Source: Candidatus Bathyarchaeota archaeon
GTDB lineage: Archaea; Thermoproteota; Bathyarchaeia; RBG-16-48-13; GCA-020355125
Length of the DNA: 7,881 nucleotides
Direction: 5' to 3'
Assembly: GCA_030617005.1 (NCBI GenBank)
Contig: JAUWWH010000030.1
Span: 1 to 7,881 of the forward strand
Below are positions 1 to 6,700 of the stretch, piece by piece. Both the position numbers and the translations under genes were made by a program. The notes beneath the pieces are model-generated. The model saw nothing but the letters and a program-made list of their open reading frames with translations, had not been told where the DNA came from and made no database searches. Position 1 is the stretch's first letter, and every line of letters begins with the position of its first letter.

Positions 1-263
1 CCACAATACAAGTCGTAAACATCGTAGCCTCAGCAAGCCTAGGACAACAAATCGACATAGAAAAAGCCGCCTACATACTCGAAAGAACCATGTACGAACC
101 CGAACAATTCCCCGGCCTAATCTACAGAATGAACACACCAAAAGTCGTACTCCTCCTATACATGAACGGAAAACTCGTCGTCACAGGAGCAAAAACAGAA
201 GAACAAGTCTACGAAGCCGTACACAAACTCCGCAAAAACCTAATAAACGAAAAACTCATCTAA
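1..263 (+). CDS. tbp: TATA-box-binding protein (TBP), C-terminal part, 5' truncated by window edge
   Basis: General transcription factor that binds the archaeal TATA box and recruits TFB and RNA polymerase. Reading from base 3, 86 residues precede the TAA at 261-263. They match the second direct repeat of [17 protein letters not shown], then the helix [21 protein letters not shown], the strand [15 protein letters not shown], then [21 protein letters not shown]. Family proteins are about 180-200 residues, so about half is visible and the start lies outside the window. The C terminus is short, without the acidic tail some archaeal TBPs carry. The codon use is remarkable: every sense codon ends in A or C except three ATG, and none ends in T, unlike all other genes here, which use T and G freely. 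This may reflect high expression or a different mutational history. The family call is near certain. Confidence 0.96.
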   Translation, partial: TIQVVNIVASASLGQQIDIEKAAYILERTMYEPEQFPGLIYRMNTPKVVLLLYMNGKLVVTGAKTEEQVYEAVHKLRKNLINEKLI

Positions 264-297
264 CAAACAATAAAAAAGAAAAAAAGGGATTTACTGC

Positions 298-315
298 AAG
301 AACAAGTATGTTCTT
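298..315. terminator. 7-bp perfect hairpin downstream of tbp, possible 3'-end signal
   Basis: AAGAACA (298-304), loop AGTA, TGTTCTT (309-315) form a perfect stem 34 bases past the tbp stop. An ATTTTAAAAG stretch follows about 6 bases later. Archaeal termination mostly needs only T-runs, and none is long here, so a terminator role is a guess. The stem itself is plain in the sequence. Confidence 0.3.
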
Positions 316-415
316 ATACTGATTTTAAAAGTTTATTCAGGAAATGTATTAAAGATCATTGAAAAATCAAAGACAACTATTTTCTTCATGGTTCATCTAT
401 TTTCGTTTAGGGCGC

Positions 416-715
416 TCAATGTAAATGAGTTATCAGTACATCTTCCGAAATCGAAGGAGAGATGATTAGCCCAATGTTCTTGATGGGATCGGTTTTGATT
501 GGGTCATTTCCTTCTTTTTTAATGAAACTGTAGCTTGAAGGGTTCGACATTCAGTCCAATGAATCATTTTACATCTACGATTGTTTAAATCAAGATTACA
601 ACGAAATTTATCAAGGAGTAAACTATTTTCACATTCCATTTTTTTACCAGCAAATAGAAATATTTTCTTTACTAACTCACCTAGTAAGATTTTTGTGTAA
701 TCAAACGTCTTTTTT
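416..715 (-). pseudogene. Probable frameshifted continuation of the Cys-rich ORF (two frames joined at A6 runs)
   Basis: On the minus strand, after the A6 run at 710-715, the +1 frame is open down to the TAA at 466-468. It reads TFDYTKILLGELVKKIFLFAG, then a 57-residue ORF beginning with ATG at 637-639. That ORF has four cysteines (C3, C14, C23, C31) in segments such as KFRCNLDLNNRRCKMIHWTE. At a second A6 run (515-520) the frame returns to that of the 66-aa ORF and stays open as EGNDPIKTDPIKNIGLIISP and onward to TGA at 416-418. Within it lies a 44-codon ORF starting at 550. The two shifts cancel out. The joined product would be about 161 residues. The upstream stretch (710-640) looks coding but has no ATG, GTG or TTG, which argues for a damaged gene and not a second independent one. 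Alternatives are chance open frames in AT-rich DNA, homopolymer errors or programmed shifting. Confidence 0.4.
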
Positions 716-901
716 AGATGTATCTACTGAATCTACTGTAATTAGATAAACTGTTGGAACCCAACCGCCTGATGTCTTTTTTCCACATGATTGGCAACTT
801 CTATTCGATCCACGGACGCCAAATACGGCGTTATCTGAACTAATCCATATAATTCGGCCTTCATGACCACATTTAAGCTTATAATGATCCCGTTTTTTCA
901 T
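701..901 (-). CDS. Small Cys-rich putative zinc-binding protein, 66 aa; possibly the 5' part of a frameshifted gene
   Basis: Not recognised as a named family. The 66-residue product has C11-G-H13 and, 22 residues later, C36-x2-C39, a spacing compatible with one zinc site of a zinc ribbon. The second pair sits in SCQSCGKKTSGGWVPTVYLI, which reads like a conserved core. A Shine-Dalgarno GGAG (bases 910-913, minus strand) lies 8 bases before the ATG, which supports the start. A TATA-like AAAATATAAG on the minus strand (about 953-962) would give a short leader. The frame ends at TGA just after an A6 run. Shifting by +1 at that run opens a further 78 coding-looking codons (see 416-715), so this may be either a complete small gene or the head of a broken one. 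Function unknown. Confidence 0.5.
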   Translation of the reverse strand: MKKRDHYKLKCGHEGRIIWISSDNAVFGVRGSNRSCQSCGKKTSGGWVPTVYLITVDSVDTSKKDV

Positions 902-1052
902 AGCTAATACTCCAATGAAGCTATTTATCCATAGATAACCCTTTAATTTTAACTTATATTTTTGAAGTGTACCGCGTTAAGGGGTTTTTATCAATGTTAA
1001 AGGCGTTGCAAATTACCCCTTTCCTGCAAATATTGAACATTTGTTCTACATC

Positions 1053-1092
1053 TGGCAATCTCTACCATTAATCTTTGTTATTAAGGTTGCCA
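1053..1092. other. Two-part hairpin followed by T-rich tract
   Basis: TGGCAATCT (1053-1061) pairs with AGGTTGCCA (1084-1092) as 9 bp including one G-U. Inside, after a 7-nt one-sided bulge, TAAT pairs with ATTA around the loop CTTTGTT. A T-rich stretch follows (TTTATATTTATTTTG). This could be the 3' end of a small RNA, an operator or a terminator. No transcript start could be assigned, so the role is open. Confidence 0.35.
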
Positions 1093-1337
1093 TTTATATT
1101 TATTTTGTATCAAACAACAACGTTTTAGTAATAATGATGAATAAAGGATATAATTCATAAAAACTGTACATGAACAAAACTTGTTTACGTGGACCCAATT
1201 TTTTTAAAAAGATACATAAGGCTAATAGCACAAAATAAATTATCATGATTAAATGTGTTTTAAAAAGCTTAAATGAAATATAGATGAATAAACAATAAAT
1301 GTACTTAGGAAGAAAGACAAATCAGTAACCTAAAAAA

Positions 1338-1390
1338 CTTATAAGAAGAATTTTGTATTGGTCTGACTAAAAAGAGGGTGTTATCGAGGT
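1338..1390 (+). promoter_or_regulatory. TATA-like box and Shine-Dalgarno for the reductase-flippase operon
   Basis: CTTATAAG at 1338-1345, preceded by an A-rich stretch, resembles an archaeal TATA box and predicts a start near 1369. GAGGT at 1386-1390 lies 7 bases before the ATG at 1398 and fixes the translation start. Confidence 0.5.
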
Positions 1391-1397
1391 ATTAAAT

Positions 1398-2558
1398 ATG
1401 AAGTATGATGTTATAATTGTTGGTGCTGGGCCCGCAGGGTTAACTGCAGCAAGAATCATTTCAAAAAAAGGGTTCAGGGTAGCAGTTTTTGAGAAAGAAA
1501 GACGTCTTGGCGTTAAACTTTGTGGGGAAGCAGTGAGTAAAAAAACGTTAGAGGATGCTTTTGGTACGCTACCGAAGGATATAACTGTCCAAGAGATTAA
1601 ACAAGCCGCAGTTTATGCCCCTAATGGGAATAACGTGATGTTGAAGGAGTGGAGTGGAGTGGGTTATGTTATGAATAAGAAGTTATTTCTTCAATGTCTC
1701 GCAGAAAAAGCTGTTGAAGCAGGGATAGACATCCTAATGAATCAAAAAGTAGTAGACGTGAAACGAAAAGACGGTTTAGGTATGGTTAAAACTCGAAGAG
1801 GTGAATGGACTTCCAGCCTTATTCTAGGAGCAGATGGTTTTACATCAATAGTCTCACAAAAATTCGGATTTGAAAAAAAGAGGAAGAGAGAACTAATCTC
1901 GTGTCTCCAGTACGTTATGGTAAATTGTAACTTAAGTAACACACAAATAATAAGATTCTATCTGGGAAGATCTGTGGCTCCATTAGGATATGTATGGATT
2001 TTCCCTAAGGGAGAGAAAAAAGCCAATGTAGGTATTGGAGTGCGAGGTAAGCCTGCTAAGCCATATCTTGACAAATTCATCAGGGAACACCCTAACATTT
2101 TTTCTAAAGCCAAAATAATTGGGATTGAAGCCGCTCCAGTCACAATCAGTGGATTATTAGATAAAATCGTTGATGATAATGTAATGCTTGTCGGTGAAGC
2201 TGCTGGACAGGTGATACCATTAACAGGCGGGGGTATACATGCTTCGATGGCGGGTGGGAGAACGGCGGGAGAGACAGTTATTGAAGCTTTAGAAAAAGAG
2301 GATCTGTCAAAAAATATACTTGCGGGATATGTAAAAAACTACCAAAAACATTGGGGTAAACGCATAAGGGATAGCCTAAAAGCCCTAAGGGTGCTTGAAA
2401 AATTGGAGGATGAAGAACTCAATAAATTGGCGGATGTGTTAACGCAACAAGATATATTAGATTTAGCTAATGGTATTAACATAACCCGAGTTGGACGAAA
2501 GTTTATGAAGCATCCTCTATTCAGCTTGAAATTAGCTAAAGCGCTATTGACTAGTTAA
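1398..2558 (+). CDS. Geranylgeranyl reductase family FAD-dependent oxidoreductase (archaeal lipid-type)
   Basis: Likely reduces the double bonds of geranylgeranyl chains in archaeal membrane lipids, or of a related prenyl chain (quinone, dolichol), using FAD. The 386-residue protein opens with the dinucleotide-binding fold YDVIIVGAGPAGLTAARI (GxGxxG at 9-14, acidic E32 at the second strand end). Next comes the family's KLCGEAVS segment (40-47) with the conserved Cys42. GADG at 144-147, the GYVWIFPKGEKKANVGIGV segment (197-215) and the FAD-binding GEAAGQVIPLTGGGI (266-280) follow; Glu267 takes the place of the usual Asp of the GDA motif. Length agrees with archaeal members (about 390-450). The start is supported by GAGGT 7 bases upstream. 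It leads a probable operon, since the membrane protein gene begins 15 bases after the stop. Family assignment is firm; which prenyl substrate it acts on cannot be told from sequence. Confidence 0.9.
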   Translation: MKYDVIIVGAGPAGLTAARIISKKGFRVAVFEKERRLGVKLCGEAVSKKTLEDAFGTLPKDITVQEIKQAAVYAPNGNNVMLKEWSGVGYVMNKKLFLQCLAEKAVEAGIDILMNQKVVDVKRKDGLGMVKTRRGEWTSSLILGADGFTSIVSQKFGFEKKRKRELISCLQYVMVNCNLSNTQIIRFYLGRSVAPLGYVWIFPKGEKKANVGIGVRGKPAKPYLDKFIREHPNIFSKAKIIGIEAAPVTISGLLDKIVDDNVMLVGEAAGQVIPLTGGGIHASMAGGRTAGETVIEALEKEDLSKNILAGYVKNYQKHWGKRIRDSLKALRVLEKLEDEELNKLADVLTQQDILDLANGINITRVGRKFMKHPLFSLKLAKALLTS

Positions 2559-2573
2559 GATATTAAACATAAT

Positions 2574-3695
2574 GTGTTTTTTAAGCATGCCCCACATTTA
2601 GAAAAAAAGATTTTGATAACTAGAAATAAGTCAAATGTGAGGAGCATGGTTACAGACAAACCGAGGTTAACAAGGAAGTATTTCTTAATTTTAGCAGCAG
2701 GCTTAGTTGTTTATGTATTTTTTTTGTATATATTTGTTGATGTGGAAGCAATCATAGCAGCTATTCAATATGCTAATCTATTGTATTACTCTTTAGCCTT
2801 CCTAGCCATTGTTATGAATGTATTCTTTCACTCTCTAACTTGGTGGCACCTCTTGATAACGCTTTCGATAAAAGCACCATTGAAAAAAATTTTCTCATTT
2901 ATTTGGATAGGCAATTTTGTTGATATTTTAGTTCCAGCGGAGTCAGTAAGTGGAGAGATTACAAGAGCATACCTAATGAGTCATGATTCAGTTGATAACA
3001 CGGGAAAGAACACTGCGTCAATTATGAGTCACCGAGTTATCTATACAACAATGAGTCTAATTTGCTTTGTCATCAGCTCAATATTTTTCACTATGAATTA
3101 CAAAATGACCTCGTCCCTCTTTAGTTTAAGCATAATAATTTTAGTTGGAGCCATGGGTACCCTTTCTTTTCTAGTTCTCCTATGTCTTAAAAGAAAATTG
3201 GCATGGAAAATTATCAATTCTTTGTTAAACTTATTTGACTTTATTCTTAGAGGACGCTGGAATCTAGCATCATTTAAGCCAAAGATTAAACAAATATTAG
3301 ACGCTTTTTATGAAGGATTAAAAACTCTGAGTAACCACCCTATGAGTCTAGTTTGGCCCACCATATTTTCGATTGCGGCATGGACTTTCAAGATGTTGAT
3401 AACAGTTCTAGTCTTTATTTCGCTTAGTATTAACGTCCCTTTCAGTGCTATTGTAGTAGTTTTTTCCATAATCGACACACTCCAAACTATCCCCATAGGC
3501 ATCCCTGGAGAAGTAGGCCTCATAGACATAACTATGACTGGTCTTTTTACCGCGCTTGGAATCCCTCCCGTAATTAGTGCTACCGCAACAATATTAACGA
3601 GAGGAGTAACTTTGTGGTTTAACCTCTTAATAGGCGGCATCTTTGTTCAATGGATCGGAGTTAAGAACATTAAGGGAACCGTATTCAGATCATAA
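2574..3695 (+). CDS. UPF0104 / lysylphosphatidylglycerol synthase TM-region family flippase-like membrane protein
   Basis: A multipass inner membrane protein of the PF03706 type. Bacterial relatives form the flippase domain of MprF, and archaeal stand-alone members are suspected lipid or lipid-linked-sugar transporters. With a GTG start it has 373 residues. Hydrophobic segments are seen near 36-55, 67-97, 105-122, 155-175, 182-204, 262-284, 290-312 and 340-362. Family marks are VPAESVSGEITRAYLM (120-135) and the re-entrant-like PIGIPGEVGLIDITMTGLF (307-325), followed by R343 before WFNLLIGG. No Shine-Dalgarno serves the GTG. An ATG at 2646 (residue 25) has TGAGGAG ending one base before it, which is too close to be ideal, so the start is uncertain between 2574 and 2646. 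The 15-base gap to the reductase gene implies co-transcription and hints at a substrate that is an isoprenoid lipid. Specific substrate unknown. Confidence 0.85.
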   Translation: MFFKHAPHLEKKILITRNKSNVRSMVTDKPRLTRKYFLILAAGLVVYVFFLYIFVDVEAIIAAIQYANLLYYSLAFLAIVMNVFFHSLTWWHLLITLSIKAPLKKIFSFIWIGNFVDILVPAESVSGEITRAYLMSHDSVDNTGKNTASIMSHRVIYTTMSLICFVISSIFFTMNYKMTSSLFSLSIIILVGAMGTLSFLVLLCLKRKLAWKIINSLLNLFDFILRGRWNLASFKPKIKQILDAFYEGLKTLSNHPMSLVWPTIFSIAAWTFKMLITVLVFISLSINVPFSAIVVVFSIIDTLQTIPIGIPGEVGLIDITMTGLFTALGIPPVISATATILTRGVTLWFNLLIGGIFVQWIGVKNIKGTVFRS

Positions 3696-3963
3696 AAAAG
3701 AAAGAGGATAGAAGTACTATCTCCCTAAGCATGTCTCTTCATCCAAATAGCAGATATATTATTTTATATTGAAAAAGGAAAAAAGAAAAATTATAATTAG
3801 TTACAGTTTCTTCGTTATGAGGAAGTACATATGATCTGCCATACAACGCGCATCAAGAAAACTTAAAACGCTCAAAAAAAGAACTAGAAATAAAAAAATT
3901 GAAATCGATATATCTTTAGAGCAGTATATTTAAGGTAAACTTAGGACAGGGAGCTCCAGAGTA
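3696..3963 (+). promoter_or_regulatory. Intergenic leader of the DUF2070 gene with a post-operon hairpin and TATA-like boxes
   Basis: A small hairpin GATAG (3707-3711) / CTATC (3717-3721) follows the flippase stop, with T-rich DNA (TATTATTTTATATT) about 30 bases on that could end the operon transcript. Near the right end are two TATA-like candidates, CGATATATCTTTA (3906-3918) and GTATATTTAAGG (3923-3934). AGGGAG at 3948-3953 sits 10 bases before the ATG at 3964. If the second box is used the message would be nearly leaderless; if the first, the Shine-Dalgarno is transcribed. A-rich open frames at 3840-3930 have no support. Confidence 0.4.
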
Positions 3964-5790
3964 ATGCCAAAAGAGGTAATGAAAAGTCAAGTAGACAAGA
4001 CGGTGGAACGTTATTCCCTGCTTTTTACCCTCCCATCATCAACTAACAAGGTTCTCCTAATTCATCTGCTTGTGAATGGAGTTGGAGGAGTTACAACATT
4101 TCATCTTCTTAATCGTCTTACTGCCTCGCATTTCACAGGACTATTTTTTGGACTGGCTTTCCTCCTCATAACTTTATGTACGGATCTTGTAGTCCAGAAG
4201 AGTTTACTGAAAAACGATCCAATTTTTAATTTAAGACGCATTTTCTTTCTATCTCTGGTCTCTTCTATACTTTGGTTCACAATCATCGTTCAAGGCGCCA
4301 TAATAAGCAGGCTCATAGGAAGCACAAATTTTTGGTTAAAATTTTATCTGCTTGGTTTCTCGTTTGTATTGATCCTTCGCTTGATTGCCTTCGTTACAAT
4401 ATCCTCAGCTAATAGAAGAGGCCAGATCCTTTCAGCTCTCTTACAACCTATAATGTGCTGTCTCCCACTTTTCTTCATGAATGAAATTGTAGGTTATCGT
4501 TTAGATTTGGCAACCCTTTTATTTGTATCGTTTACGATTCCCTTTTCAATTATATTAATCTCTGTCTTTGTAGCGTTAGTGAACCGTGTAGGAACAAGAA
4601 TACTGGGTATAGAAACGCTTACTCTCCTTAGGGCTTTCGTATTTAATTGGACCGAGGACCTTTATCATCCACTGGAACAAATCTTAGAACGTTTAGGGCA
4701 TGAACAAAACGTTAAAACTTCAATTTTAACCTTCAGTGGGAAAAAAGGGTTTAAAGGAATAATGGTGGTGCCTAGTATTCACCCTGGACCCTTTAAGAAC
4801 GTTGGAAGCAGTGTTCTTCCCAACAAAATCCAAATGAGTTTAGAAGATCGGTTTCATTGCATCACCGTAGTTCCTCATGGATTATGTGGACACAACCTTG
4901 ATCTAACATCTCAACTTCAAAACCAGAAGGTTATTGATGGAGTTCTTAACTCCATGGAGTTTTCCACATTCAGTTCTGAGGCTACTCCGTTTAAAAGAGC
5001 AGAAAAAAATGGAGCCAATGCAAGCTGTCAAATATTTGGGAAATGTGCTCTTATTACTTTAACCATAGCACCTCAAACAATGGAGGATTTACCACTACAG
5101 TTAAGTACTACAATTATACTTGAAGCAAAAAAACGAGGTCTTTCTTCCGCCATCATTATAGATGCGCATAATAGTATTAATGGATCTCTTAATGCAGATA
5201 ATTATGATGATTCCATTAAGGTAGCCGCAGTAATGGCTATAGATAAAGCGTTAGGCCACCAACGTCTCCCTTTTGAGGTGGGAATGGCTAAAATTATTCC
5301 AGAGGATTTTGGCGTTAAGGAAGGTTTAGGTCCTGGAGGAATCAGTGTAATTGTTGGTAAGGTTGGCAATCAGAAATCAGCGTATATAACTATTGATGGA
5401 AACAACATGGTCTCAGGGCTTCGTGAAAGAATTCTAGTAACCCTTAAAGGCATCGACATTGAAGATGGGGAAATTCTAACAACAGACACGCATATGGTAA
5501 CTAGTATTGTATTAACAAAGCGGGGTTACCACCCAATAGGAGAAGCAATAGATCAAGAAAAGTTGATCAGTTACATTAAAGAAGCAACATTAACTGCATT
5601 ACGCAACTTGGAACCCGTAAAGTCTTCATGGAAATCGATGAGCATTACAAGAGTGAAGATTATTGGAGAGAAACAGCTAAGTAACATATTCATTGTGATT
5701 GATGAAGCAATAAAACTTAGCAAAAGACTTGCTATTTCCCTCCTATCAGTTGTAGGAATAATCCTAATACTCTTGCTTTTCTTTGTCTAA
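3964..5790 (+). CDS. DUF2070 family archaeal membrane protein, 608 aa
   Basis: A member of the uncharacterised archaeal DUF2070 family; biological role unknown. The N-terminal third (about 28-208) has six hydrophobic segments (near 28-50, 57-78, 92-118, 123-147, 155-172, 182-208). A long soluble domain (about 215-585) follows, then a single C-terminal anchor (588-608). The soluble domain carries invariant-looking polar motifs: VVPSIHPGPFKNVGSS (268-283, His273), HGLCGHNLDL (305-314, His305, His310, Asp313), IIDAHNS (398-404, Asp400, His402), LGPGGIS (455-461) and TTDTHMV (506-512, Asp508, His510). Clustered His/Asp of this type often bind metal in hydrolases, so an enzyme at the membrane face is plausible, but this is inference. 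Complete, no frame damage, apparently transcribed alone. The N-terminal ATG is supported by AGGGAG upstream. Downstream, TTATTTTTATAAGG just past the stop is T-rich and may help end transcription. Confidence 0.88.
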   Translation: MPKEVMKSQVDKTVERYSLLFTLPSSTNKVLLIHLLVNGVGGVTTFHLLNRLTASHFTGLFFGLAFLLITLCTDLVVQKSLLKNDPIFNLRRIFFLSLVSSILWFTIIVQGAIISRLIGSTNFWLKFYLLGFSFVLILRLIAFVTISSANRRGQILSALLQPIMCCLPLFFMNEIVGYRLDLATLLFVSFTIPFSIILISVFVALVNRVGTRILGIETLTLLRAFVFNWTEDLYHPLEQILERLGHEQNVKTSILTFSGKKGFKGIMVVPSIHPGPFKNVGSSVLPNKIQMSLEDRFHCITVVPHGLCGHNLDLTSQLQNQKVIDGVLNSMEFSTFSSEATPFKRAEKNGANASCQIFGKCALITLTIAPQTMEDLPLQLSTTIILEAKKRGLSSAIIIDAHNSINGSLNADNYDDSIKVAAVMAIDKALGHQRLPFEVGMAKIIPEDFGVKEGLGPGGISVIVGKVGNQKSAYITIDGNNMVSGLRERILVTLKGIDIEDGEILTTDTHMVTSIVLTKRGYHPIGEAIDQEKLISYIKEATLTALRNLEPVKSSWKSMSITRVKIIGEKQLSNIFIVIDEAIKLSKRLAISLLSVVGIILILLLFFV

Positions 5791-5793
5791 TCA

Positions 5794-6061
5794 TTGAATT
5801 ATTTTTATAAGGTTATATGTATCTTCTATACGAACATTGAACGGGGAAGGTCTACCTTACATAGTTCAGACGAACCCCTTTTAAAGTATTTGAGAGGAAT
5901 GGGTTATCGTATTATGCGTGAAAGTATTAAGATTGCTCCTAGAAGAAAAAGATGGAATTATAAAAAGAATTGAAGTCTCTGATTTAGACGATAATGGTGT
6001 TGAAAAAGTTAAGGGTGAACATAAGAGTATTCACCCTTTGAAAAAGGAATCTAAGGAATAA
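5794..6061 (+). pseudogene. Small broken gene with a frame change near 5932; unknown product
   Basis: Directly after the DUF2070 stop, the same frame stays open for about 60 codons and reads VICIFYTNIERGRS, then SSDEPLLKYLRGMGYRIMRE (through about 5928), before ending at TGA near 5970. Shifting by +1 near 5932 gives LLLEEKDGIIKRIEVSDLDD and onward to the TAA at 6059-6061. The second frame contains a 47-codon ORF from GTG 5918. Together these look like one small acidic/basic protein of roughly 85-90 residues interrupted by a one-base shift, with no good start codon (TTG 5794, ATG 5899 and ATG 5914 are the in-frame options; the AAGG-led ATG at 5817 is in another frame). I do not recognise the family. 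It could instead be a real 47-aa gene starting at 5918, or a chance open frame. Confidence 0.4.
6011..6038. terminator. 9-bp perfect inverted repeat between convergent genes
   Basis: AAGGGTGAA (6011-6019), a 10-nt loop, TTCACCCTT (6030-6038). Read on the minus strand the stem is followed by AACTTTTTC, which looks like a terminator for the archease relic coming from the right. On the plus strand it lies inside the 3' end of the small broken gene. A terminator role is inferred from position and the T-run. Confidence 0.4.
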
Positions 6062-6091
6062 ACCTCTTTTAAAAATGGTTGAAGAATTGAG

Positions 6092-6569
6092 CTATATGTC
6101 CAAAATGAATTTAACGAATGTTTTCTTTTCTCTTTTAAAATTTCCATTCTATGATACGTAATAGATTTAACCTCTGTTCTTGAGGGGCGCTTTTTGATTA
6201 TATGTTTCATCCCATATCGTTGCGGTTAATAAGAACGCATTATCAATCTTTTATCTTATTTATCTTGAATTTTGAATATAACGTTCCATATATGTTAAAT
6301 TTTATTAGAAGATTCTCAAGCCATGTATAAAGAAGATGTCTTTCGTCTTCCGCTTTAATTTCAATGGAGTCTGCTTATCGCGGAGCTATAGTCTCAATGT
6401 CTGTCATAATGTCAAATATTACTAACGCTGCGTTCTCAAAAGCCTCTTCCAAGTTATCGCTATAAGCCAATACATATTCGTCAGCTGTATGTTCAAAAAA
6501 CCTATAACCTTTCTTAGATGATGTCTCCAATTTCGCTACATTATTCTTTTTTAGATTAAATGTATCCAT
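6092..6569 (-). pseudogene. Archease pseudogene (in-frame stop plus three frame changes)
   Basis: Archease assists the RtcB RNA ligase in joining spliced tRNA halves. The first 64 codons from ATG 6569 carry the family's opening: GYRFFEHTADEYVLAYSD (HTAD at residues 27-30), EEAFENAALVIFDIMTD. A TAA at 6375-6377 interrupts it. The same frame resumes ADSIEIKAEDERHLLYTWLE and LLIKFNIYGTLYSKFKI to a TGA at 6243-6245. The next frame reads NAFLLTATIWDETYNQKAP. Another frame from 6174 gives EVKSITYHRMEILKE, the VKAxTYH motif. A last shift gives FVKFILDI and TAG (6092-6094), the expected C terminus. All parts lie in family order over about 159 codons, close to a normal archease plus a roughly 20-residue N-terminal extension. 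Four lesions make function implausible. A TATA-like AACTTAAAAT on the minus strand (6593-6602) survives about 25-30 bases upstream. Confidence 0.88.
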
Positions 6570-6700
6570 TTCTTGTCGTTATACACTAATAGATTTTAAG
6601 TTAGAAGACTTATTTAGAGAAGAAAATACGTGTTATGTAAAAAAGAGTTATCAGATTAATAAGAAAACCCTTTTAGACATGGAAATACCTTCAAATAAAT

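Larger units (their letters stand above)
902..1397. other. Intergenic region between divergent genes; hairpins and promoter only
   Basis: No convincing gene is visible. The left end holds the minus-strand leader of the Cys-rich ORF. An inverted repeat AAGGGGT (979-985) / ACCCCTT (1015-1021) and a stronger hairpin at 1053-1092 occupy the middle. The right end holds the TATA-like box and Shine-Dalgarno of the reductase gene. Open frames of 8-22 codons near 1134-1280 have no support. Confidence 0.55.

Noticed and set aside
474..749. Plus-strand open stretch with one internal TAG, which could suggest a pyrrolysine codon
   Set aside because: It has no known motif, lies opposite the better-supported minus-strand Cys-rich frames, and nothing here indicates pyrrolysine machinery.
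1134..1140. ATGATGA resembling a C box of a C/D guide RNA
   Set aside because: No CTGA D box occurs within a suitable distance and no C'/D' pair is present.
1170..1238. 22-codon ATG frame in the gap before the reductase
   Set aside because: Very short, without a Shine-Dalgarno or any sign of conservation; expected by chance.
3308..3640. 110-codon open frame on the minus strand inside the flippase-like gene
   Set aside because: It is antisense to a clear membrane-protein gene; its length is a by-product of that gene's codon composition and it has no Shine-Dalgarno or recognisable motif.
3840..3932. Lysine-rich open frames in two phases upstream of the DUF2070 gene
   Set aside because: A-rich DNA yields Lys/Glu-rich frames by chance; no start codon with a ribosome site, and promoter elements overlap them.
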